Shown here: piece after piece, positions 46,049 through 57,257 of the stretch
Layout: each line of letters starts with the position of its first letter
How positions within the stretch are numbered: position 1 is the first letter of the stretch
From: Austropuccinia psidii
Lineage: Eukaryota; Basidiomycota; Pucciniomycetes; Pucciniales; Sphaerophragmiaceae
Direction: 5' to 3'
DNA: 64,000 nt
Assembly: GCA_023105745.1 (NCBI GenBank)
Contig: JALGQZ010000012.1
Coordinates: forward strand, 45,645,763-45,709,762
The notes under the pieces: generated by a model
The model's database searches: none
What the model saw: the letters and a program-made list of their open reading frames with translations, nothing else
Told to the model about the DNA's origin: nothing
Translations under genes and position numbers: made by a program

Positions 46049-48016
46049 TGTGAGCCTTTGAGATATGACCACATATCCAAAAATTTCACAAGAAGAACTT
46101 TACAATAATCATTCTTTTAAAGTAATTATATTAAAGTAAGTGAAAATGCCATAAATAAGCATAAATTCTTAATTACCTTATATGCTAATGATCAAAAATG
46201 ATAATAAATTACGCCATTAGATTTCTCATGATAGAATACACATATATTATTTTTCTGGCATATCTGCAAAGTCAATAATCAATGAATAATAAGTAAGAAT
46301 ACCATAAAAAAGACATAAATTCCTATTCATCTCAGAACACAATGAAACAAAATGTGAAATAAATTTTACCATTGGATTTCCCATGAAATAAAACACATAT
46401 AATATTTTTATTTCATATTTTTAAAGTCAATTTTCAAGGAAATAACCTGAATATATTTACTTTTATGATGAGTGCATATATTCATGGTTTTTAGCTCATA
46501 TCTCTTAAAATACACATTAAAGATAGTTTAACCAAAAATAAAGTTGACATTTAATTGCTTTAGAAATAAAGATATAAGCTTTATTTGACAAGTTACACAC
46601 AAGGTTATAACTTGTAAGGGTTTATTGAATAAAATTGCTACAGGTGTTGACCACTTTGTTGTGAAAGTGGTCCAAACTTAAAATAAATTGGATATTCAGG
46701 TTTTACTGGCTCATATGTGAAGAATTATATACTTTTTATCATTATATTCAAGGTAAAGCCCCTTGGAATCATGGTTTGAAGTTCAAGATAGTGAATTTTG
46801 ACAGAAAAGATGAGTTACAAGAAAAATCATCAACAATATAGTTTTGACTATGTAATAAGATTCTCTTGGGAGTTTAATTATGACATGTTATTCTATAATA
46901 ATAAACTCTCTGATTTGCTGTAGCATGTATAGCTTGAAAGTTATTAATGATCAAAGCTTAAGATTAAAATTGATCATTTATGATCACTCACTGGAATCTT
47001 ATTTTAGGTTTAACAGTTATATAAGTGATAGAACTGGTGAATACTATTACATTATGATTAATAATAATAAAATCTACAAAGCTTAGGCCTCTTCCAAGCC
47101 TATCATGTCATCAAACTTAGAGTTATAGGGATAGCTCTAAATAATGGCATGATAATGAGATAAGATGGTTTAATTATGATGTAATCATCACTGAACCTTA
47201 AAATACTGATACATTCCAGTGAATACCATCATTACACGTCTACTAGAAGCCTGTTGGACTCTAGGAGGGAATATTTTACTATAAATAGAGCTCTTTTTAC
47301 TCTATTTCCACCTCAGATGCAACAAAAACAATAAATTATTAAAACCAAAGGTAAATAATCTCTTCTTATTATATAAAACTATTATATAAGCAAATACTCA
47401 AGTTCATCTTTATTATAATCATCAATTTTGATGTGATTAAATCCGTTTTTAATTGTTTTTTGTTAAATTTCTCTAAAATCTCTAATTCCATGTAAAAACA
47501 AGCAAATTTGAAATTTCTTTTAATTTTTATTGTAAATACAACTTAAATACGTTCTATTTCTATTTTTTTGGCATAAAATCATTCAAAATTATTATATTAA
47601 GTGTTGAAAGTAGGTTTTTTTTTTCCTTTTTCTAGTAATTTCTCTCTATTATTATTTTTTAAATGATTCTTAAATTGATATAAATAGTATTTATATTAAT
47701 CAATAACTTTAATATTAGTAATATTATTGTTGAAATTTGTTTTTAATAATGCAAATAATTTTTCACGCCTTTATTATTTGTTTGTAACAATGATAAAGTG
47801 CCATAAATATATTTATTTTATCATATTAATATTCTTAATATATAATTTATATAATTATATTTCTTCAATAATATAAATATTTTATGCCATAATTATAATA
47901 TTCCTTATTATTATAATTACTTTCTATATTATTCTTTAAATTTTATAAGGACATTCAGAGTACAACAAGAAAAATATTAGTAATTTTTACTTATTGTTTC
48001 ATAGTCAAACCTTAAA
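46049..48016 (+). mobile_element. Solo LTR, family D
   Basis: TGTGAGCCTTTGAGATATGACC to CATAGTCAAACCTTAAA, a 1968-bp plus-strand LTR collinear with the two LTRs of element D. Flanks AGAAT (46044-46048) and AAAAT (48017-48021) fit a degenerate 5-bp duplication. It lies inside the Harbinger element near its left end. Confidence 0.85.
47280..47287 (+). promoter_or_regulatory. TATA box of solo LTR D
   Basis: TATAAATA then GAGCTCTTTTTACTC, the conserved D-family core block. Confidence 0.45.
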
Positions 48017-48489
48017 AAAATCCTGCCTTTAGCTTCACTTAAAGTATCATTTTTTTACACACACCTCAGTAAGTGCATGTTTAATTGAATAAAATCTGAA
48101 TACCTTGGTCATTAATTTAAGCATTTGTTTTCAAATTTCATTGGCTAAAGATATTTTCTTAATTTAAAATTCCAAATGCATTGAAAAGGTTGCCTTTACT
48201 TCAGAAATTGAAATCACTGTGGTTCATCAATTTCTTTAAGCTCTCATAGTGATTCTGATATCCAGGAAGATATAACCTTATTAGATATGATAACATTGCA
48301 AATATATATCAATCCTCATAGGATATATCCATCACATTACATGTATACAATGAATGATTTGCAAGACTTACCATCTGAAAAGTGTTTCTAACTTTATTTC
48401 ACCATACATGCCTTATTTTTAAATCTGCCTGAAAAAATTCAAGATTATGAAAGCTTTCAAAATTCATTACAAAGAAAAAACACAATCCT

Positions 48490-49406
48490 GCCATACCATT
48501 GGCTGGGGCACTATCAAGGTTAGGATCAAATGGAAATGGGGCCACTTTGGGGAATATTAGAATTTTGTTTGGAATTAGCCATGGGTATATTGTTTTGTAT
48601 ACTCAAAGAGTGATTTGGATATTAATAAGCTAAAGAGAAGAATAATTGTGTGTACAAAAATAGAGAAACTCAGAGATATTTCTCAGGTTATGCAGGTGGA
48701 AGGCTTCCCTGGGTGCATTGGATTTATTGATGGGAGTCTCATACCATTATCACAACAGCCCCCCAATGATGGTCAAGCCTATTTTCATCATAAAAAGAGG
48801 TAAGCATTTGTTTTCATACTTTATTTCATTTTGACTGATTGTTAAAAATAAAGTTATTTTATGCCAATAGAACTGGTTTTCAATATAAACGGTTCACTGC
48901 TCTACATGTGAGTTTTACTGGGGCACTTCATTATTCAAATGTATATCAACATATGAAAATAACACAAACACCTCAAGAATTTGATATAAAATGTGTTACT
49001 TACTAGCCAATTCAGAATATGCAAGCTCTCCTTGGGTTGTTCCATCTTACAAGGGAGTTGTGGCACAGAATGAAGACAACCATACTTTCAATTACTGTCT
49101 AGCAAAATCAAGGTTTAGAATTGAGCATTCAATCAGAATTTCCAGGGGAAGTGGTTTTCTCTAAGAGAAATGTGAAATCAAGTGAGGGATAATTATGAAA
49201 TTCAATACTTTGTTAGTTGGGTTGTTTCTTTTACAACTTGACATCATATTTTAGCAAAAATTGGAGATGAATTGTTTGATTTATACAAAGATAATTATCC
49301 ACCACTAACAGAAAGTATGTACAGTAAGGACAATGGGGAAGATCTTTCAAATATGTGTGAGAAAATTGAACCTATTGATTTTGCATGGAAAGATAATCAA
49401 TTGTGA
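48490..49406 (+). pseudogene. PIF/Harbinger transposase (decayed)
   Basis: Pieces in order: an N-terminal part ALSRLGSNGNGATLGNIRIL, FGISHGYIVLYTQRVI (about 48497-48612), a frameshift, then EGFPGCIGFIDGSLIPLSQQ with the first catalytic Asp. An intron follows (48800-48870, GTAAGC...CAATAG), then RTGFQYKRFTALHVSFTGAL, a +1 shift, LLANSEYASSPWVVPSYKG and FNYCLAKSRFRIEHSIRI with the Glu. In the family the second catalytic Asp lies in LLADSAY; here it is Asn. The C-terminal part (LAKIGDELFDLYKDNYPPLT...) ends at TGA 49406 after further breaks. The enzyme would cut and paste the transposon; this copy is inactive. Confidence 0.8.
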
Positions 49407-51263
49407 ATTTCATTATGAAAATTTACTTATGTGCTAAATTTAAAGGCCTAAAGCGGAGTGGAGATGTTGTTTAAAAAAGAAGCTATATATAGTTATCACT
49501 TTTTAGCTCTATTTTGGTCTTTCATATTCCTTTACAAGCAACCATTTACTTTTGAATTAATTTTGGTAGGTGTAATTTTTAAAAAGTTTCTCACCTACAT
49601 TGAATAATTTATGGTTGATTTGAAAAGAACATCAAAAATTAGTGATTTCTTAATTATTGATGATTTCTGCAGGAGGTCTTGTTATATGATGAACCATAAA
49701 TGATGTATCCCAAATTATTTGCATGATTCCAGTTTTTTTTGAAAAATTGAACTCCATTTTCAATTTTCATAAGTGAAAGCCTTGTCCAGTTAGGGTGAAC
49801 ACAGTTGGAGGTGGATGAAAAAAAATTGGACACAAAAAAATATACCATAAGTCCAGACATTGAGATAATTGATATATCAATGTGTCTTATTGAGAAATCC
49901 ATCTTGAGTGACAATGACATTTTTGAGCAATTTGAATTCTTTTTTCTTATTGGCAGAAGTCCATTCAAGGTGACTGCAATTTGGTAACATTTCAGCTTCC
50001 ATTAATGCTTAATTTTAATTTGCTTCTAATTTAGAAAAATTACAAATTTTAGAATAAATGAAATCATCATATTGTTCAAGTTTTTACCATTTATTATTAT
50101 CTTTTTCAATTTCATGAGGTGTCAAACAAGGTTTTTGGGATTAAGCCCCTATAATATTTTGCATTAATTATTAAATACTAAAATAAAAGGTGGAAAAATG
50201 ACACACCTTCATATTTACTAGAATCAGAACCAGGAAAAAATCCAATACCTTTTGTAATTCCACCTAGGACATCTCTATTAGCTTTAATTTCTTGCCAATT
50301 TTGGAATAATCTCATTAAATTAATGATGATTTTTTGTAAGATATGAGAGTTTCCAGATCAATTGTTAAATGGGGTGATTTTATAAATGACAACAGGTAAG
50401 AAAGGCTTCTTGGTTTTATCAATTATTAAATAAGTAAGTGGTAGAGTTTTTAGTGATGGAATTGCTAACCATGTGGAATTGGCTGCTCTCTGATCAATTG
50501 AAATGGATGAGATGTTCTTATATACTCTTTTGGAATGTCCAAGTTGATACATTATCTGTTTTTAAGCATGGATCTTTTTTCTTTGGCCTCAGGTATGTTT
50601 TCTTATATGATTTGTTTTATTATTATTAGCCTCATGATGTTCTATATTTGGTTTGGTCCTAACCATACCATCAAGAGTAGTAATGAGAGCTTCATCATCT
50701 TTCAAATAATTCTGATGATTTACTAAATTTGATTTAGTCCTAATCATGACATCATCAGAATGATTTTGTGAGAGAGAGAGAGAAGGATTCTTTCTTTGAA
50801 TTTAAATTATTATGGAAGGGGAGTGATATGAAATGACATTTCAAAAAAACCCTTATAAATAATCCACTCCTATGTTAACATATAATTAAAAGAGTTAAAA
50901 AACAAATGAAAGGTAATAACAGTAATCAGAATCATCATATCATATCATCATAAAAAAATAATCATCTAATTAATAATTATAAATAAATAAAGAAAAAAAA
51001 GCAAAAACAGGATAATCAGTAATTATCATGAAGAAATAAAAAAAATAAAAAATAATCATCATTCAGTATTGTCATAAAATAAAATAAAATTAAGAAAGAG
51101 ATCAGCATGATTGATCATTATCATCAAGAAATTAAAAAAAAGAGAAAGATTGGTAAGTATCATCAACAAATTAAAAAAAATCAACAAAAAGATGGTGATG
51201 ATCAGTAATCATAATAATAAAATGAAAGAAAATCAAATCTCCAGTATTGATGATGAAGGAAGC
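49407..51263. other. Harbinger internal non-coding region with simple repeats
   Basis: No protein is supported. It contains a short GA microsatellite (about 50771-50785) and a stretch rich in ATCAT, AATAA and AAAAT runs (about 50925-51250). Open frames here (e.g. 49654-49968 minus) have no recognisable features. Confidence 0.4.
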
Positions 51264-54200
51264 TGTGAGCCTGTAATGTATATATTTCATGCCCATAAGG
51301 CCACAAATAGCTTTATATACAGCTGATTTAGTCTTGAACAGACTTTCCAGTTGAAATTAAAACGAAAAATAACAAAAAATAACTACAAACTTTTGTTGGA
51401 TAAACAAAGTCATAATTACTATGTCATCTTTGGATTCTACACCACAAATAACCTAGGGTACACCCATAGGGTGTTATACCCAAAAATGCTTGTTTCTTAA
51501 GTTATTGGAAGATTTAAGAATCTCACAGTACTAATGTAAAATTGTTAAATTCAAGCTTAAATAAGCTTAAATTGAAAGTTGCATAAGGTTTATGCACACT
51601 TACCAAAATTTTGTTAAAATTGAAGTGTTGTGTATATTTACTGAATTGGCTAAGGATTTGCCATACAGAATTTAAATCCTGTGTGAGCTCAATTTAAAAG
51701 TGTTTAAGGCCATAGTATGGCTTTAAATAAATAAAGGGGCAAAATCCACACAAAAAGGTGGGACAAAGGAAAAAGACCAAACAGAGCTGGGGTACCCAAC
51801 TTTTTGGATCTTCAAGGATTCAATTAAGGTTGTCCACCTGTATTGAATGATTTTCAACCTTATTTGAACTTTTAGATTACCCTTTCATCCAACCTTAATG
51901 TTTAAACTGGTTTTATCCCAATTTGGACAGGAACTTCAAGCTGCCAAGGGTAAATCCCAATATGCAAGCTTGAAATTAAGGTTTTTAGAGCTATCAGAGC
52001 TTAGATAAGCTTAAAACTTTAAAGCTACAAGTATCAAAACCTTTTCAAGAGTTAAGATTTAGTGTGTCTTTCTATTTTACATGGAAAAATAGCAATAACT
52101 TCAAAAATTCATTAAAAATCCAAATCTTAATGAATTTGCTTTAAATTTTAACACAGCTTAAAATTTAATGTTATCTGTGTATGAATTAAATTTTAAGTAT
52201 CTTTTATAAACAGGTTTTTTTGGTAATTATCCTGGAAAATTAGTCTTTTAATTGTACTTAGAGAAAGTTAAGATTTCTTTAAAAATTGAGTCTAAGAGAT
52301 TTTTACTTGAAACTTTATTTATAAGTTGCTCATGTGATTAAATTTAATATAAATAAACTTTTTTCTATTAAAACTCAAAATAATTAACTTAAAGGAGGAT
52401 TAAAGTTACTTGGAGCTAAGAATAACACCAGTAACTTTAAATTGGAATTGAAAATAAGTTACCTTAAGTTAAGAAATTTATTTTTAATCATGGTTTTTCA
52501 GTTTTGACCTTAGCACGCCCTCTATATCCACTATGAATCATGAGGGATGCTCTGCAGAAATAAAAAGAGTCTATTCATCTGTCACAGGGGCTCTTATGGA
52601 AGTAAGAGTGGCCTGGCACTCAGGAATCAAGAACTCACTTGGAGGGCTCCAAAAGATGATAAGAAATACTATGGAATATATTTCTTAAGAAGGAATAAGA
52701 GAGAGGACAAATATGCCAAAGATAACAAAGAATAATGAGAAGGAAGCCAAAGGCCAAAGACCAAGAAGCCAACCAAGTGAATCCTCAATTCACTGTTTGA
52801 ACCTGCCAGAAAGAACAATGGAATTAGTAAAGGATATGACCACCAATATCTACTGACAGGCAAGGAAAGAAAGAATAAAAGGTGCTAATGACTAACTTAA
52901 GATTATCAGTATTAACTTTAATAATGTAAAAGAAAATAAGGATAAAAATAAATCCAATATATTAATTAACTGGGGAAAAAGTCCCCAGGTGATGAAAGGT
53001 GGCCGGTATATGTGAAAACTTGAAAGATTGATACTGGAAGGTGAATCAATGACTGTATTATCCAAACTGTGAAATACAGTTCTGGCCATCTTGAAATTTG
53101 AACTGTGTGATAGAATTCACACAGTAGAATGTGAAATGGCCCTATTGGGCCTAGGCCATACAGGTTGATTGAATGAGGCCTGTACAGATGAATTGAGTTG
53201 TCCAAGGAGTATTGAAATACTTGATGCCTTGACAACTGATTGAATTGATGTAATACCTCTTGAGAATTGCCCTTTGAATAATCCTGAATAATGTACCAAC
53301 CCAACTTTCCATGGCCAAATTGGTGTCCAGAAGGTCTTTGGCCAATTTTGGGTCCAAGGGATTGGTGGCCAATTTTGGCTCAGGTGGGTCCAAATGTGGT
53401 TTGGGACCCACCTGGCCTTGGGGGCTAGGTGGCTGCCCCCTTTGGCCTCATTGGATTAGGCCAAAAGGGGCCTAATTGGCCTACGGGCCGTAGGAGCCAT
53501 AGGGGGCTTAAATGGCCCAAAAAGGCCATTTAGGTCTAAACCCCCCTAATGAAAGGGGGTGGCCCAGAACCAAGGATGATGGCTAGGGGGCCTGGAGACC
53601 CCTGGAGGACAAAAGGACCCCCCAGGCCCAAAATCAAGAGTGAAGGCCTGGGGGTTGGTGAGGTGGACATTGGCCAAGAAGGCCAATGACGGCAGGATAT
53701 AGCCTGAGGCCATAAATGGCCATTGGAATGGGTTATTAGGGGGCCAATTGGCCATAAATGATATGACGTGACCAATTGGCTCCAGGTTAGATTGCCGCAA
53801 CCATCAAGGAGGAGGGTCAAAACTCGTGGTTGTGACATCATCACTGTTTTTGTCCATCAATTCAATCCAATCCAATTATATTAGACATTTAAACAGGTAA
53901 AGTTTTATTATTAAATTATTTCTTAAGAATTTTATTCTTTTTAAATCTTGAATTGAAGAATTGAAATTATAGAAATTATATTATTGTTGTGATCACCAAT
54001 AATACATTTTATTTTATAAAATTATTGTCTTAAAATATCTTTTAAAATCCACAAATTCCTCTCAAAAACTCTTTAATTTTTTTTTCATTATAAAAATTTG
54101 TTTCATATTTTAAGATATTGATTTTTGGTGTGTTTTTAACTTATAATAATTACTTAATATAACAACTGTTGTATTTGACTTGTTTTATTAAATATATATT

Positions 54201-54625
54201 ATAAGCAAGTTTTTCTCTAAAATTCTATAATTTTTTTATATATAGAATTTTTCTATAATAATTATATCTGCACAGTGTGTGTTATAATTTTTTTCATAAA
54301 TAATATTTATATTATTTATAAGTGGTTAAATCCTTATATTTTCCACGTGTAATTGTCTCATTAAGAGCTTTACACTTCTTATTGTTATAACTGTCAGTGA
54401 CTCTAACAATAATAGAATAATTATAAATTATTATAATTATTAATATTTTTTGTATTATTATATTATATAGTAATAATTCAATTTATTTTTTTAATATAAT
54501 TATTTTAATAATTATATTTAATTTGTGGTTATAGTATTTTGTTATATTATATTTCTCTACTGAGGACAGTAATAGTACTCTTGATATTGTTACTATTATC
54601 AAGAGTTTCATAGAAAAACCTTACG
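51264..54625 (+). mobile_element. Solo LTR, family B, carrying solo LTR E
   Basis: The LTR B start TGTGAGCCTGTAATGTATATA at 51264 and end CATAGAAAAACCTTACG at 54625 are collinear with the other B LTRs apart from an inserted block, 52580-53837. Flanks GAAGC (51259-51263) and GAAGT (54626-54630) fit a 5-bp duplication. It is a nested insertion within the Harbinger element. Confidence 0.88.
52580..53837. mobile_element. Solo LTR, family E, with GC-rich half
   Basis: A 1258-bp insertion with ends TGTCACAGG and TTGTGACA (TG...CA, 7-bp inverted ends TGTCACA) and a perfect 5-bp target duplication, TCATC (52575-52579 and 53838-53842). Removal restores the B LTR sequence CTATTCATCACTGTTTTTGTCC. The right half (about 53330-53830) is strongly GC-rich and full of GGCC-centred hairpins, unlike anything else in the window. 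No protein is supported; strand is undetermined. Confidence 0.8.
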
Positions 54626-55723
54626 GAAGTAAAAAAAATTTAGAAAATATGAGGAAGAAAGAAGAAGAAAATATTATTGTCGGTTTTCATCATTATGGGT
54701 GATGAAAATCAATTAAAAAGATTAAGAAATCCTTGATGGCCTGATTGGGGCCATTAATAAGTAAAACTTCAAAGAAGGCTGTAATAGATCTTTCAGGTAG
54801 ATTTACTAGAGCCTCCCAGTTTTATATTTGGGAGGTTCTAGGTGATATTGTTGGGAATTGATGGGAGGGTGGGGTGGGTTTAAGGGATATATGATGTTGG
54901 GTGATGGGGGATGGGGGAGTGTGTGTGAGGTGGATAAAGGATGATGATCATTCTGGTTAAACAAAAAAGATATTGCAACATAAGAGGATGAAGAGAAAAA
55001 AAAACTGAACTAACTTTTTTAATGAAATTCAGAAATAAAAGAAAAGCTTCAATATCCAAAAAAAAGAATGAGTTTTGGTGATAGATTTTTGAGTGAAGAA
55101 TTCAAAAAATAACAGTTTTTTTTAGTTCAAAAAAAGTGGGGTAATTAAAATAAAAATTGTAAAAAAAAATTAAAATAAGAAGGAGCAATGAAATTGAATT
55201 TGTAAAAAAATTGAAAAAAAAAATTAAAATAAGAGGGAGAAATGAAATTGAATTTGAAAAAAATTTGGAATTGGTCTTTGGGAAATGAAATTGCAGTTAA
55301 AAATCTGCCACAATTGCAATTTCTAAAAAAAATTTATACTCCAATTTTTAAATAAAATATCCAATTTAAAATTTGTGCCCCAATTCCATTATTTATATTT
55401 GTCAAAACACCTGATTTAAAATGATCACACCTCAAAAGTCCCTCCAGATGAAAATTAATTAACAATTTGTCTGAATCAGCCCAAAAGTTCATTTTTAATT
55501 TAAAATTGAATTTTTGCAAAATCAATTTCCAGTTACACATTACTCTTTGGTATCCAAATGACACAGTGGATAAATCCTGGGAATAAATTTGTGTCATAAC
55601 CAGAAAATTGATTTCTTGACCTCAATTTGTAATTGAATTTATCACTCCTTGGCACAATTGAATATTTGATATGTTGTATGTATGCATTACCAAATAAAAA
55701 TAAAATAATTTATACCTAATACC
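54626..55723. other. Harbinger internal region with low-complexity repeats
   Basis: No gene. It includes a G-rich stretch (54842-54935, several GGG runs) and two tandem copies of a roughly 52-bp unit (55161-55256, sharing AATTAAAATAAGA.GGAG.AATG). Confidence 0.45.
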
Positions 55724-56560
55724 TCATGATGAAGCATTATTTTTATTGATTGATGTCAGAATATGTTTGAGCTCTGTAATTTTCCTGCTTGATGACAATA
55801 CTGCTATAGTGAGATCCATCTGGAATTGCTTTTCCTTCATATCCAATTCATGATTCCACTTTTCTTTTTCAAATTCTTATTTGATGTTGTTTTTTTTCTC
55901 ATCAAACTTCATTTGTTTTTTTAAATTCACTTCTTCAAAAATTTTATTTCCAATATTCCTCACTTTCTCTCCATGCCACCTTTCCTTTTCCCACTCCAAA
56001 CAAGCATTATTACTTGCTTCACAGGCTAAGAGCCATATTTCTTGTCAGTAGGATTGATCAGAGTAACAAGAATTTCAAGATGTACCCTTTTTCTGTGATT
56101 CAAGAAAATTTTCATACATAGGTGAAAGCCTATACATTGACCATTTTGTAGATCCACTCTTGTCATTTAAGTTGGGGTCAATTCTTTATTACAGTTTTGT
56201 GTCAAATGTGTTATGGATCTACTTAGCTTGTCAAAGAATAAATAATAAATATTGGCTTTTATAAATTTAAGGGTCAAGGAGACTTACTGATTTATCAAGA
56301 AGGTTTTCCACTTGAACCAATTCATTATCATCATTAAGAAAAGGATAAAGATTTAGAGGTGATTCCAAATTATCATTCTCCTTTAAAATTCAAATTATCT
56401 TTAATCATATCAGGTAAAAAGAAAAAGAGATGATAACCTACCTTATTCATCAAAATTTCATCATCATCATCACCATTTAAGCTGTCCTTTTCTTGTGAAT
56501 CATATCTTGCAATGGAAGTGATATTGGTCTTTTGGCCAAAGACAGAATTGTTTTAAACAT
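55724..56560 (-). pseudogene. Harbinger accessory gene, 3' exons
   Basis: Minus-strand spliced gene remnant. One exon ends at 56442 (NSVFGQKTNITSIARYDSQE, then an acidic GDDDDEILMNK, donor AAG/GTAGGT). The next is 56380-56288 (ENDNLESPLNLYPFLNDDNE, then LVQVENLLDKS, 31 codons, donor GTAAGT); the intron between is 61 nt, phase 0. A last exon (about 56044-55724) is a Lys/Glu-rich probable coiled coil (ACEASNNACLEWEKERWHGE...) with one TAA, ending NASS and TGA. Harbinger elements usually carry a second, Myb/SANT-like protein that helps the transposase; I do not see the Myb domain, so this identity comes from position. Confidence 0.45.
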
Positions 56561-57230
56561 AGCAAGGACACATAATTTCAATATTTTCACTCATTGATTT
56601 TATACCTTTACTCTAATCTTCTTTGGTTAGTCCAGACCCAATTAAATTTTTGAATTTTTTTCTGCCATATACTTCTTTCTATATGTTCACCATTGATCTT
56701 GGATGCTGCTTGAGCTAAGGTTCAGGCAATTTCATTTTTTTTTGTTGACCTCAATGGCCATATGATGAAACCCATGATTCTTTGATAAAGGTGGCCTTCT
56801 GATTGAAGCTGAGCCACTAGTACTAAAACATGACTCAAAATTTGATTTGATTTAAAGCTAATTAATGATGGTTAAATAATCTGCATGGATTAAGTGACCT
56901 GATGGATTAGGAAGGCTTCAGGTGATCTTAATTTCTGACTTGATATGTTTTTCTTTGGAAAGAGGCATTATTATATGTATGAAGAAGTATAAATTGATTA
57001 TAATCTTTTCAGTCTGACTGTCAAAAATGGAGTGTGGAAGAATATGTTTTACAGTTATGAATTGTGAATTGTGAATACTAATATGAATTCAGTTTCAAAC
57101 TCAAATCCCTGATGCATGGGATTTGGTTAAAATGCCAGGGTACTCAGCTAAGATGCTATGTGATTTACACATGAAAACCCATGTTTTAGTGTTTGGATTT
57201 GGAAGCCAAATCCTGTGTTATTTTAAGGTA

Positions 57231-57257
57231 GGATTTGGTGAATTTTACACACCCTAG
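57231..57257 (-). repeat. Right terminal inverted repeat of the Harbinger element
   Basis: Read on the minus strand: CTAGGGTGTGTAAAATTCAC, then CAAATCC, the partner of 45898-45922. Confidence 0.6.

Larger units (their letters stand above)
45898..57257 (+). mobile_element. PIF/Harbinger DNA transposon, decayed, with nested LTRs
   Basis: Left end CAGGGTGTCAAACTTACCAAATCC and the inverted right end (GGATTTGGTGAATTTTACACACCCTAG, 57231-57257) form imperfect terminal inverted repeats. Both ends are followed inward by repeated GGATTTGG-type motifs. Between them lie a Harbinger-type transposase remnant (plus) and an accessory gene remnant (minus), the two-gene layout known for this superfamily. A solo LTR D and a solo LTR B (with LTR E inside) lengthened it; without them it is about 6 kb. 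I could not recognise the usual 3-bp target duplication. Confidence 0.7.

Noticed and set aside
50925..51250. Possible CRISPR-like spaced repeats
   Set aside because: Eukaryotic context, and the repeats are short ATCAT/AATAA simple-sequence runs without constant units or spacers.
53117..53844. Several overlapping open frames in LTR E
   Set aside because: They arise from the GC-rich, stop-poor composition; Pro/Trp/His-rich translations differ in every frame and show no start context or domain.
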